A stretch of DNA of 64,000 nucleotides from Beroe forskalii (Eukaryota > Ctenophora > Nuda > Beroida > Beroidae), in the NCBI GenBank assembly GCA_011033025.1, contig WFMF01000510.1:55125-119124 (forward strand), read 5' to 3'. The notes below the pieces were generated by a model. That model made no database searches, was not told where the DNA came from, and saw only the letters and a list, made by a program, of their open reading frames with translations. The position numbers and the translations under genes were made by a program. Shown piece after piece: positions 29,244-40,572 of this stretch (position 1 is the stretch's first letter; each line of letters starts with the position of its first letter).

Positions 29244-31200
29244 GATACATGGAAGGATATAAACGACGAACAATACAGCTAATTCGAAGCTTTAAAACGC
29301 ACTAAATGGAATTATAAAACATACGTGTTTAAGACTTTACTTTTTACTCCCTATTAATTGATGTACGGAGATAAAAGTGCGAAGCAAATAACAAATTCAA
29401 AAAACTTCATCCACGGCACATTCTTGTCAAACTGACACATGAGTTCAAAGTTCAGCACAATTTCCAACTAAAACCAATTCGCAATTGCTTCAAACCACAA
29501 GAAAAACAGACTTTTTCTGGTCGGGTTGGATTTGGAATTAAAGTCAGCAGCTTTAGGTAATCGAAATAAAAACGTTCTTCACACATTTCTTGGGCACAAT
29601 CAAAATATTCAAAATTGAGACGAATTACTGTATTCTGCATATGCTAAGGGGCAAGGGCATTCAAAATTCTGTAAACCATCAAAATTACATGGTGAGTTGA
29701 AACTTGTGATTTTTCAAATAAGACTGACAAGAGAAATCCTATTGAGATAACAATTCTCCTAATTGAAAACTTCCAGCTTCTGGGCACTGCTTTTCTGTGC
29801 TGACAATGCAGCGCTAACTTGTGATTGATCATCCATCGAAAGTTATACAGCTTTGGCAGCACGGAAAAGCATGATGTGCCGCGTAGCACCTCAGCGTTAC
29901 ATGGCGTAAAAAATAGCCAAATTAAAGCAAACCAGGGTGATACCGCGCGAAACCAGTGATACAATACGGGTCAATTTCACTTAATTCAGGGTACAGAAAC
30001 CAACGGCAGAGAAATAGACGAATATTCAACTGAGATTTCAATAAATAATGATTGAATTAACTCATAATACTAGATTGACACTGAAGAAGTTGTTTCGATT
30101 CAATGAAAGTTTTTCAGTGAATGCCTGATTTTTCAGGTGTTTGTTGTTTCACTTTGAATTTGAGGCGCAATATCTAATGTGTCTGGGTCAAAATACCCTG
30201 TGATACCCAAATATAACTTCAATGCCCAAATATCTATACTAACTGCCCCATTTCCGGGCATTTCACCCATGGGTACTGAGACTCCTTACTACTACTACTA
30301 GGATCGAGAAGAGAGTCTTATAACAAAATCCTCTCATGATAAGCCAGACCCCTTTTTGAGGCGCGGCCCTCGCGCTTGTCCGCGACCCGCAAAATTTCTC
30401 CTCCCCCTTGTCCGCAAAGTCCGCGACCTGAAATATCCCCTCCGGACGTCCGCATTTTCATTTAAAATCTTTTGTATCATCATTTTTTGCCCGTTTTCTC
30501 CAAGTATGGTGAAGAAATCATTTAAATCAACTTTATTATTTTACTTAATGTCGAAAATCTAGTTTAAAATTCTACATTATCGACTAGTTTCTGGCGAATA
30601 ACTGTTTGGATCGACCAAAATTTTCAAAATTGCGGACGTCCGCATATGGCCAAACACCTCCCCCCCCCTACGTCGTCAAACGTCCGCTGTGGCCAGACCT
30701 CCCCCCCCCCCTTTTCTTTTACGTTTACGGACGTTCCTTATGGATGGCCCTAAAAGTATTTTCAATGCAACAAACCTCATAACAGTACCCAAGCGCGGCG
30801 TAATACGCCACCGGCTTAAAAGTTCGAGATACCACAGTAACTGGGATTCACTTTCATCAGATTCGAAAGGATTGTTTTGGAGGCAATAAGGCATGATGCT
30901 TATGATCAGTTTCCATTAATAGTTCATTAAAAGATGCCAAAGACAGATACCGTTTGAACTTTTGAACGGATATTTTGATAGATCAGACTTTAAAGTCTTC
31001 CAGAATCTGATCGAAAATGATAGAAAAAGGATTAAATAAGTTTAAAACCGAGATTGTACAAATATTGGATAAGTCATTAATCAAGCACGGTTATTCGTAT
31101 ATTACTTATTTAAACTGACTCGGTACTCCAGGCTTTTAAACGGTCATCTTCTCAGTGGTTTATCTTTGAAGCACGATTCTCGAACCTGTGAATGGTCAGA
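29244..31200. other. Intergenic, transporter to homeobox gene
   Basis: No gene is recognised. It contains the second copy of the 378-bp MITE family and a relic of the element seen at 3642-3782. Two short minus-strand open frames (29452-29640, 29644-29964) have no recognisable domain and are not called. Confidence 0.5.
30385..30750. mobile_element. Diverged second copy of the 378-bp MITE
   Basis: It shares with 16705-17082 the order of CCCTTGTCCGCAAA, TCCGGACGTCCGCATTTTCA, TTGCGGACGTCCGCA and the right end TTATGGATGGCC. The left terminal repeat is degraded. Confidence 0.75.
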
Positions 31201-31310
31201 TAAGACCACGTGACACGTTTCCTGCCCTCCGATTGGCTACTCACCAGATCACGTGATCGGTTCGGGAGTCACGAACTCGTCAATGGATGCACAATATTTA
31301 TACACGTTTC
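31200..31310 (+). promoter_or_regulatory. Likely promoter of the homeobox gene
   Basis: Two E-boxes (CCACGTGA at about 31206, GATCACGTGATC at about 31248) flank an inverted CCAAT box (GATTGGCT, about 31231), with a TATA-like TATTTATA at about 31295. This is about 470 bp before the ATG of exon 1. The arrangement is typical of an RNA polymerase II promoter; the transcription start is inferred only. Confidence 0.45.
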
Positions 31311-31766
31311 TCACCGTTCACCGGCAAGCATTCAGCGCACTGCTAACGCAGATCAGGACTTCTGACTAGGAGAGCGAACACGAGCTACGAACAATGGTGC
31401 ATGTATATATCAACGAGTGAGAGAGGAGGATGGATCATGGATGGATCAGGATGGATCACATAGCGCACTCCAGGAACATATATCTGATCTATGGTATGTG
31501 CCTTAGGAAGAGGCAAGTTCCGCGCTTATATCTTCCAGGAGAAGTGCTTGCCAATATATACATACTAACCAGCTGATCTATATCAAATGCTCTTCTCGTC
31601 TGTTTTCCGAGAGTTCACACAAGCTTAATTAACATGCACAGTTTTCATGTTGCATATGTTTAATATAGCCGCTACTTGCTTACTCGTTTCTTAGCCAGCC
31701 CTCTCTCTTTTACAGTTAAGTTTAACTTTTGTTTCGAGCACGCACGCATGAACTAACTCTCATAAT

Positions 31767-34700
31767 ATGGCGTGTAATTTGATTGTGAAGGAAGAGGACA
31801 GGAGGGGAGACCAGCTGACGTCATCAACGGACGAGGATTCTAACGATTTCATCATGAGCTCGTATCATCACTCCGATGTTTATCTTCGCAACTCATCATC
31901 GTCCAGTCAAGAGGAAGGAACTCCGGACACCTCGTCAAAGGGAAGCTCCAGAAGGTCCTCAGAAGAGGTGGATGTCAAAAGGCTGACCCTGAAACTGCTG
32001 ACTTCGCCAGAGAACTTGGATTTCGCGTTGGAACACCAACAAATGAAGATTGTGGAGCTGAAGGAGCGGATGATAGCGATGTTGGAAGTGAGAGGTAATC
32101 ACAGTACAAGTGGTAACGTTGCTGGTGTTCAGAGAAATGTTATTGTGAATGGTGAACCATCTGCTGAGTTGGGGAATTCTCTGCTTCCCAAGGATAAAGC
32201 ACAGCTGATTCATGAAGCAAACCCAACCGAACTATCGAATTCTGGCAGTGCTGTAAAACCAGAAGCTGCAGCTAAGCCGAAATCAGCGCCACTGAGGAAA
32301 CTAGAACCCCTCAGTAACAAATCCCTTTCGATCCCTGAAGTTTACTTCTCCCTTGCAAATAAAACCCCAGAGACTTCACTCAGCCATTCCTCAATCCCTT
32401 CAAGCCAACAGCTCCAGAGTTCGGACAACAGAACTATTGCCAAACCAGAATTACCCTATCTTTCCTCCCCCTCCCCAGTCTCATCCTTGTCAGCACTGGG
32501 GTTGAAACCCCAGGGACCACCTAACTTCAGCTCCACCGAGGAGAGCAGAGGCTTTCCTCTTGGGGGTGAGACCCCTCCGACTTTACGGGTTATCAACCTT
32601 TCTGCAGAGGATATAATTCCCCCTGCCGGGTCTCTAACTCCCTCTTCTGGGTCTCTAAACCCCTTTGGTGGGTCTCTCAACCCCTCTGCTGGGTCTCTAA
32701 ATTCCTCGACTGGGTCTCATAACCCAGGCGGGGTTGAACCTCAGGGGATGCGCCCCTTTTCCCGCAGCAAGCGCCACAGAACCACGTCCAGGAACAGGCC
32801 GAGAGAGAAGTACATCCAGCTTCCCCCCACCTTCAAGTACCCTGAACCTATTGATGTCAGCTCCATCAGGTGAGACTTATCACTCTTAATAACTGTTATT
32901 AATGGGTTTTATGACATGAAGTTAGGTGAGAAACACCACTTCCTCTATGGGTTTTATACTGAATTTAGGTGAGACGCCCCACTCTTTCTTAAGTTTTATT
33001 AAGTCTGAGTTTAGGAAACATGGATTCCGAAGCTCTAACTTAGTTACTCTTTAAGACTAAGTTGTTTCCTGTGTTTCAAGGTTTTAATCAATCAACTTGC
33101 CACCAAACTTTCGAAAATGTGAAACGTTTCGAGGAAGTTTTGAGGATGATTCACTACCTATTTTGAGCTTTGCCAATCATGCCTTCGCCATTTTATCAAA
33201 AAGCCGAAGTTCCTGCATTACATATACCGTTAAGCACCGTTAAGATTTTTTGCCTTTAAGCATGATGTAATTTAAAAGCTTTTACGGCTGAGCAGTCGGG
33301 AATTTATATCGAGTAAATAAAATTAATTAAAGCGCGAGAGGATTTAAGTCGCAGCAGAATTAGGAAGGCATGGTTACTGGTTAGCCCAATAGCCACAAGT
33401 CGCCCACAAAGTGTATCATAGTTGGATACCGTATTTAAATACTGCTCCACTTTGCTAAACTGTTGAATCAAAATTTTCCTCGAATGAAGTGGTTTACTGA
33501 TTTTACAATATTAGAGTAAGGACAAAATTTCAATAAATTGATCAAGAATTTACTGGAACCTTTAGGCAATTCTGCTTCAGAGCTCTTCCTGAGAATTAGT
33601 AAGCACACCATGGTACACCTTGCAAACTGTAAATCTTAACACGCACTGTTACTCCTGAAAGGAACACCAGAATTAACTGAAAATCGGAGGTCATTTGACA
33701 ACGGAGGTTAAGCTGTTTTGAGGTTTAAGGTACCTGAGAGTTACGGTACCTCAAACTTCAACTCTTCTAACTATCTACTGCATTTCAGAGCGAATGCGAG
33801 TTCTGCGGAGTGCAAAGCAGAGAGCACACCACCGTCCCTTCAGTCCCCCCTTCACCAACCCTCACACTTTCTCTTCTCTGGGTAAAGTGGTGGCACCCCG
33901 GCCTGAGACTTACACCCAGCAGCCCTCTACTTCTGCTGCTGTGAGCAGTACTCTCCTCCTACCTCAGAGTGCACAGAGCCCACACCTCAAAACACAGCCG
34001 AAGACACAGCTGAAATCCCAAGCACCGGTTCAGCTAAAAACTCAAACACAGCTGAAGTCACCAACCCAGACCCTCCTACCAACTCATGCCAAAGTACCGT
34101 TCACCGTCCAACTACCTCTTCCAGGACAAATACCCCTCACGGTACAAGCTAGCTCCTCTCAACTGCTTGGCAAACCTCCCGTCACATCACTCACTCTGCC
34201 GGATCCCAGTCAGATAGTGCTGCTCAATTCGAGCCTCATGGCGGAGAATGCGCTGAAAGCGCTCAGTCAGACGGACTCGTTGGGGCTCAGGTTGCAAGAC
34301 AGCGCCCCACTAGTGTCAGGGAACCCAATGTTGGAAATAGTGATGGACGGAATGAACGGGATGGGACAGGACGCGAGTGATGTGCATTTCAACAAAATAG
34401 ACGGTAAGAAGTGCACAAAGGGATCATTCACATATTACGTAATCAATTTTACATCAAGTTTACAGTAGTTGTATTTGTTACAATAACATGTAACGTAATC
34501 ATTCGGAAACCCCCTCCCCCCTCTAAGTGATTACGAAATATGTGAACGATCCCAAAGGACAAAGAAGGGGCCCGTAATTAGAAATAACTTAGAATATCTC
34601 CTCTTCGTTACTATGGACATGATCGTAAACCATTAATTAATCTTGCACGAATATTTCTACGTACAGAACTTTTATAGTTTTCAAACTAACCGATGGCAAT

Positions 34701-36395
34701 GTGAAACTGTCATAGATAAAATCTTACACGCATAAATATTCAATATTGACCCCGTTTTCATGATTAAACGAAAGAAATCATAAAAAATAACTAACACATA
34801 AAAATAAAAATAATCATAAAAATAATCATAAAAATAACTAAAAATAACTAACACAGAACTAATAAAATACTCATTTTCAGGGGACGTCTCAGCAGGACAC
34901 AACAGGACAATTTGTCCGAAGCACTCCCGAGGGGACAAGAGTCAATGTCGATGTCCGGGTAGGCTTCAGTTTAATTATAACATGATTTTGAAGAAAATAA
35001 TATGATTTCCATGAAATGTGAAAATAATAGAGTTAATGACAGGAGAAGGTTAAAATCAGACGTATTGAATACCGCGTGATAATATTCTACTGGCGAGTAC
35101 TAGATATAAGAAATTATCTAAATATCAAATACGCTTCTGCAGGATCGAGCAGATTGATGCAGTGGAAGCGAGCCCTGGAACTGAGTAAAGCCAGGCGATG
35201 TAGGACTAAAATAGAACCTGGCATGCTGGATTTGCTCGAGGTAAATAAGTAACGGATGTGAAATGGCATAGGTATCTCGAATTCTGGACTTCGAGAAATG
35301 AAAATCAATCTGAAATTTCCAAGCGGTGGAAATTTCAGACTTTCGCAGAACTTGCGACATCTACGTAAAACTATGAAAAACAATTCTGCTGTATAGTGTA
35401 TAACATTGAAACTAGAATTGAGGTGACCATCAAGCGAACAGAAGTATATCATACTAAAACTAGCGTTTGTCCGCGAAGATTCGCGGACACAATCAACGTA
35501 TACAATAGACGTTGAGATACAATCAACGTATACAATCAACGTATACAATATACGTTGAGATACAATCAACGTATACAATATACATGTGGATCATATGTAA
35601 TTTTATTACCACTATGATTCAATCACTTCTAAGAATACCGTATCATCAGTTCTATAATCTGTCTGATTCAATTACAGCTATTACCGGGTAAAACCTAGCG
35701 CCTCTGCTACGGGATAATGCCAAGCATTAATAAACGAATCAAATTAATTATGCGAATAACTAATTAACAAATTTATCATAGATATGAACAATCCTCTTAA
35801 TTGGGTGAAGATTTTGGCGAAAAGTCGATCAAAAATATCAAATGCACTTCTTATAAACTCACTAAACACACAATGACACAGTCACTTTGTGAGTCCGTAC
35901 GAGCGTAAGAACATTGCTAAGATGCTGGGGATCACCGAGCGGGCGGTCATCTACTGGTTCCAGAACAGGCGTCGTAAGGACATCAAGAATCTGAACAACA
36001 TGGAGCACCCCGGGGTTATGCGTAGAGAACAGGGGGATATAATGGAGGAGGGTGGTGTGCCATGTGGCACTTACAGTGGCACTCCGGGTGGCACTTACAG
36101 TGGCACTCCGGGTGCCATGTCCAGTGGGAGCAGTAATGAGGGTGAAATGACGGGTAGTCACAACACTCTGAGGGGTAACACAGGGTATAATATCCCTGAA
36201 GGAATGCGGCTGGAATGTGCGACAAGAGAAGATCAAACTATGCTCCCGGATTCTCCTCTCAGAATAAGTGAGGCGTATGAAGACCAGATTAAGTCAAGTG
36301 ATAGAAGCACTTCGAGCAAAGGGAACAGTGTGGACCAGAAGCTGAGGAAGAACAGCTTCAGCGGGGAAATGACCATCCTAACATCAGCTGTATGA
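31767..36395 (+). CDS. Divergent homeodomain protein, at least five exons
   Basis: Probable DNA-binding transcription factor. Exons seen: 31767-32869 (ATG, 367 codons, Ser-rich, with a basic/heptad stretch around residues 70-110), 33789-34403 (Pro/Gln/Thr-rich), 34881-34958, 35143-35240, then 35882-36395 (TGA). The last exon encodes helices 2-3 of a homeodomain: SPYERKNIAKMLGITERAV then WFQNRRRKD, with Q50/N51/R53 as in classical homeodomains. Exon 35143-35240 gives the N-terminal arm and helix 1 (RRCRTKIEPGMLDLLE). The two do not join in phase; a 26-nt microexon at 35339-35364 would restore phase and supply the missing end of helix 1 (see findings). Exons 2, 3 and 4 agree in phase, but exon 1 to exon 2 is off by one base, so an unseen exon, another donor, or a separate start at ATG 33794 is possible. 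The class (ANTP, PRD or other) is not assignable. The C terminus is Gly/Thr/Ser-rich. Confidence 0.72.
32866..32985 (+). repeat. Repeated donor context after homeobox exon 1
   Basis: GTGAGA occurs at the true exon end (32870) and twice more, after GAAGTTAG (about 32924) and GAATTTAG (about 32971), each with similar following sequence (ATGGGTTTTAT words). The similarity is modest. Confidence 0.5.
34420..34553. mobile_element. 134-bp MITE in homeobox intron 2
   Basis: Inverted ends GGGATCATTCACATATTACG (left) and CGAAATATGTGAACGATCCC (right) with a non-coding interior. AAAG flanks both sides and may be a target-site duplication. It sits 16 bp downstream of the exon 2 donor. Confidence 0.75.
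35500..35582. repeat. Tandem repeat ATACAATCAACGTATACAAT
   Basis: Four to five copies of a 14-30 bp unit with CAACGTATACAAT and GACGTTGAGAT words lie in a homeobox-gene intron. Confidence 0.7.
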
Positions 36396-37349
36396 AGAGA
36401 CAGAAGCAAAGATTGGATCCAATAAGGCGAGAGAAGTAAAATCACAGTGGCTGGATATCAAACAAATGCTTCGTTGTATGAAGAACGCTATTAAATCAAT
36501 ATAGGATCGTTTAGGTCAAATCACTAGTTTATGAATCATAGTTTATGTAAATAGATTTAGTAATTATTTGTACATTTTTATGATCGGCTATGATTTTTGT
36601 TTGAGTGGTCCAACAATGGTAGACAAAACACCACCTGGACATAAAACCAACAAGGGAGAGCGTAAAATTAATGGTTTTGGTAAATTTGAGCTGCGCGTCT
36701 TTATCGAGCCCTTCGTCAATCAAGAGATATGTACAAATATGGGCACTGCTGTGCTGCTCATACATCCTAATCGTTCGTTGGACAGTCACTAACTCACAAT
36801 TTCAGTACTGATGTTCTATCCGGATGGTGTTTTGTCCTCGAAACGGGTCTGAAAACGTCAAAGAAAACCAATATTTAAGTAATACTTAATCAATAAACTG
36901 GGGTTGGGGTAAGGGTTAGTGTTGAGAAACACACTTTGCATAAACCAACACATGACATAATGGCTGTTCGGATCTAAGTTATACGTAGTACGTACTTAAG
37001 TAAAAGAATGCTGAATAATTTAAACCAATGTTCGTTTGATTTTGATAGATGCAGAGTATATCATAATAGGATTGGGGGGGCAACCGAAAACTAAGTTCCC
37101 ATTTGCCAATTTTAATATCCGCTTAGGGGCTTAGTGGGGTTGAATATCATAGATGAAAATGGTAACATTTTGGCATTTTACGATAGATCCAAAATTCCCA
37201 TGCAGAAATGGTACCATTTCAGAAATATGCCGAATTCACCCCCCCTTGAAATGACACCATTGCTGAAATATGGTAGGTACCATTTCAGAAAAAGGACCAA
37301 ACTTCCTAAACAAAATTGGTACCATAATTGGGAAAAGGCCGACTAGCAA

Positions 37350-37560
37350 AGCGACCGGTTACCTTTTCTCAATAAATCTGGTTATTACGGTTTCGGTTCG
37401 ATAACAACGCCGGTTAACCGGTATTTCGGTTTTGGTTCGGTTAACCGACTAATTTCCCTAAACGGTAGATTGCGAAATCAAGATATTCCGTAACGGTTTC
37501 GGTTGGCTGAAAACGCCCGGTTAACCAGAATTTCGGTTTCGGTTCGATTAACCGGTCGCT
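37350..37560. mobile_element. MITE with AGCGACCGGTTA ends
   Basis: AGCGACCGGTTA at the left is mirrored by TAACCGGTCGCT at the right. The interior has repeated GGTTTCGGTT and GGTTAACCGG words. It is a non-coding miniature DNA transposon, also rich in sub-terminal repeats. Confidence 0.75.
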
Positions 37561-37999
37561 TCCTATAAACCTCCTTAAACCCCCATTAAACCCCCCAAAA
37601 ATGAAACCCCATTTGCAAATTTTTATATCCACTCGGGGTTTCTCTGTGTTGTCCCGCACCCCCCCCCCTCTCTAACATTAGGGTTGAGCTTAACTGGTTA
37701 AGGTTATTAGGGGGGATGGGGCTTCGAAACAGAATTCTACAAATCTACAACAAATATTCATTTTGAGTTCAGGCGGTATTTTTGGCGTGAAATCAAAGAC
37801 AAATTTCACATCACGTTTGGCTGTCAACTTCAAAGAAAAATCATTCCAATCCCCAATTTCTATAAAATGTGCGGCGGTGCGAAGTGCTATTCAACAGGGT
37901 CGAGTGCTCGCGCGTTCCGCAAACACACGTCTAAGTTTGGTACAAGTGGCAATCCGAGGTCTGTTAGGGATGGCAAGTAGCAGCCTGGTCAGAGAACTG

Positions 38000-38645
38000 C
38001 AGTCTGACGAACTGTTGTCAGCGATACCAAGTTTGTTTTATTGCAGTCTGACAATGTGTCAGGATACCAAATCAAAGGCGTCTGACATACTGCTTTATTT
38101 TTGACATAATGCTTTATTTTTTTTTCAGTAATTTTGCCCTTTTTACCTTTTTTGCCCCTTTGAACTTTTGTTTCGAGACCATTCATTTCGCCTCTTATTT
38201 ACCTTTGAAATTTTGTTAATTTATTCTACTGAGGATATTATTTGTATTTGTAACTTATTAAAACTCTTTATATGTTAGTTAGTGTTATTTATTGTATTTG
38301 TAACTCGGGTTCCTTTATTAACTTATGACTTTGAAAATTGGATGTATTAATGTATTTTGTCCAAACAGAGGTGTTAGTGCCTCTTAGGACTATATTTGTT
38401 TAATTCCTGTTTAATTCCTGTTTAATTCCTGTTTAATTCCTGTTTAATTCCTACTGGTGTCAGGGATACCAAGTTTGTTTTATTGCAGTCTGACGTACTG
38501 GTGTCATAGATACCGAATCTGACATACTGTGGTCAGGGAACTGCAGTCTGACGTACTGATGTCAGGGATACCAAGTCAGACATACTGGTGTTTACGATAC
38601 CGAGTCTGACATACTGGTGTCAGGGACTCAGGGATACCAGTACGT
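38000..38645. repeat. Degenerate TCTGAC / GTCAGGGATACC array
   Basis: Scattered copies of TTATTGCAGTCTGAC, ACTGGTGTCAGGGATACC and TCTGACATACTGG occur over 600 bp. A perfect five-copy 11-bp array of TTTAATTCCTG lies at 38399-38451. TTGCAG in some units resembles an acceptor, so a lost exon edge is possible but not shown. Confidence 0.65.
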
Positions 38646-40572
38646 CCGAACACCATTAGTGGACACCCAAATCAAGCCCCACGCAAGTTGTAACATACTC
38701 GATACCAGCTATTAAATTACTCCCAGTACTTATTGTTGAACAAGGAGATAAAGTTCATTAAGAAGTCAAGGGGAATAGAACTTAGGATACCAAATTTGGG
38801 ATTAAAAATGGAGTAGGTAATTTCTGGAAAATGATCCTGATGGTATGATTAGTACTATTTTCAAATTTGTTATTTTTTAAATAACTTTACAAGCAAAAAG
38901 TATGAACTAGAGTAGCAGTTTTGAGGATGTTTATGACAATTACCTGCCGAGGACTTAAGGCTTAACGGACTTATGCTACAGAGCACCTGTTAATATTGTG
39001 ATATCATTATGGTAGCTTACTAACTTTGTGCTGAGTTGGAAGCGCAAAACAATAAGCTGCTCAAGAGTAAACTGTAGTTTGTAGACGTTGACTTTCCCAG
39101 CATTTCCTGATAATTCAAGTTTCGATGTAAGATCTTTGAAAGAAACTTAGTTGGAACTATAATCAAAAATGCAACAGACAATGATGTATCATGAAATATG
39201 GGTGTCCATTCCACTTATATATAGTGGAAAAGTTCAAGTTGAAGCAAACGAACAAGGTGCTTAGATGGCAAGCAAGTGCAAATCGTTTTTCTTTTTCTCT
39301 AAACAAAAGACTTTGACACGGCAATGAGGCAATGACAGTATGGTACGATGGCTTCTGATTTTGAATTTCTCAACAAACGTGACTGAAAAAGTTGCAAGGA
39401 TGTATTATATGACATGGTCAGTCAGGGTTCTTATAAATTAAAAAGAGAAGCCGGAGAATAGCCCCCCGGGACTAAACCTGCCTCTAACTGCCGGGGCGGT
39501 GAGAGGTGAGGGGTGCAATGAGACTGGTAATAAGCAATTCTAGGGAGGTACCTAAATTTTGGTGTTAGGGTTGGTTTCAAAAGGCAAGACTGCATCTAGA
39601 TTCGAAAATGTACTTAGATCACACTCGGAAAATTGTGTTTTTTCAAAAAGGTGCCTAGGTATGTAGCTTTCGAATAAATTGAGACATATAAATACCGAAA
39701 AGGTACATATGTCATTTAAAATTACATAAAGGCACTTACTACTTTACTACTAATTTTTGCCCTTCTTGTGGCCTTGAAATCATGCCCTGCATTTGGCAGC
39801 TATGTTAGACATGACAGTTGACTGTATCATGTGTGTAAGCTGTTCCCAGTTTGATGATCTTACATCATCTTCACCTGCTGCCATGAAAGCAATAAGCAAC
39901 AATGACTTTTGTGATATGCCAACTTCAACATCGTGGATCGAAGAATGTCACCTGGTTTCATTGACGAGTCTTTGAATTCTTTTCTAATACCTTAGTTATA
40001 AAAGTCGAAGGAAAACAATCATTTCTACCTTATTTGATTTAATAAGTGCGAAGAGAATTTTTCTACTACCTCTCATTTTTTAGAAATGCGTCATTGGTAG
40101 GGACATGGTATTAAAGACAGAGCGTCAAAATGAAATAAAGAAGTCACGGAATGGGGTTGAAAAGAGTTCTTGATGAAAGTTAAGGCAAAAATTCAATTCC
40201 CTGCAAGCGTTCCTCATAGTCATAACTCATAGTCTCATTTTTGAGTTGCGTGAGTTATATTCATGTATCACGACCCCGCTTTTTTGCTGTCCTGTTCATT
40301 TCTTTATTGTAATTACCCCTTTTCGGCAACCTAATTTCGTAAAAATCACTCTACAGCACCCTAATTCGTAAAAGTTTTTACCCCCTGGACTCCCAGACGC
40401 CTGCCGAAGCATGCTCGCTTCGCTCCTGGCTTCGAGTAAACTGAAAACATACTACAATTGAACAGTCGGTAGAGCAGGAAAGAGAAATGTGCACTGTGCC
40501 GTTTGCATTATAAGGTGTAATGATTTTGCATTGATTGTACGAGGGATGCACCTAACACATTGTCCATTTCAG

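Larger units (their letters stand above)
36396..40560. other. Region where receptor 5' exons would be expected
   Basis: ATTAAA near 36490 or AATAAA near 36892 could be the poly(A) signal of the homeobox gene. The rest holds a 211-bp MITE, GGTACC-rich direct repeats (37190-37330), an 11-bp array and a TCTGACATACTGGTGTCAGG-type array. I found no convincing exon for a signal peptide or L1 domain of the receptor. Confidence 0.45.

Noticed and set aside
29644-29964. 106-aa minus-strand open frame upstream of the transporter
   Set aside because: No recognisable domain, no flanking splice logic, and no link to the transporter.
37763-38104. 113-aa open frame considered as a missing receptor L1 exon
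   Set aside because: No leucine-rich L-domain pattern or cysteine spacing, and its end lies in a degenerate repeat.
39793-39975. 60-aa open frame after a CAG-like site, considered as an exon
   Set aside because: No match to a family I know, no phase-compatible partner exon; left unannotated.
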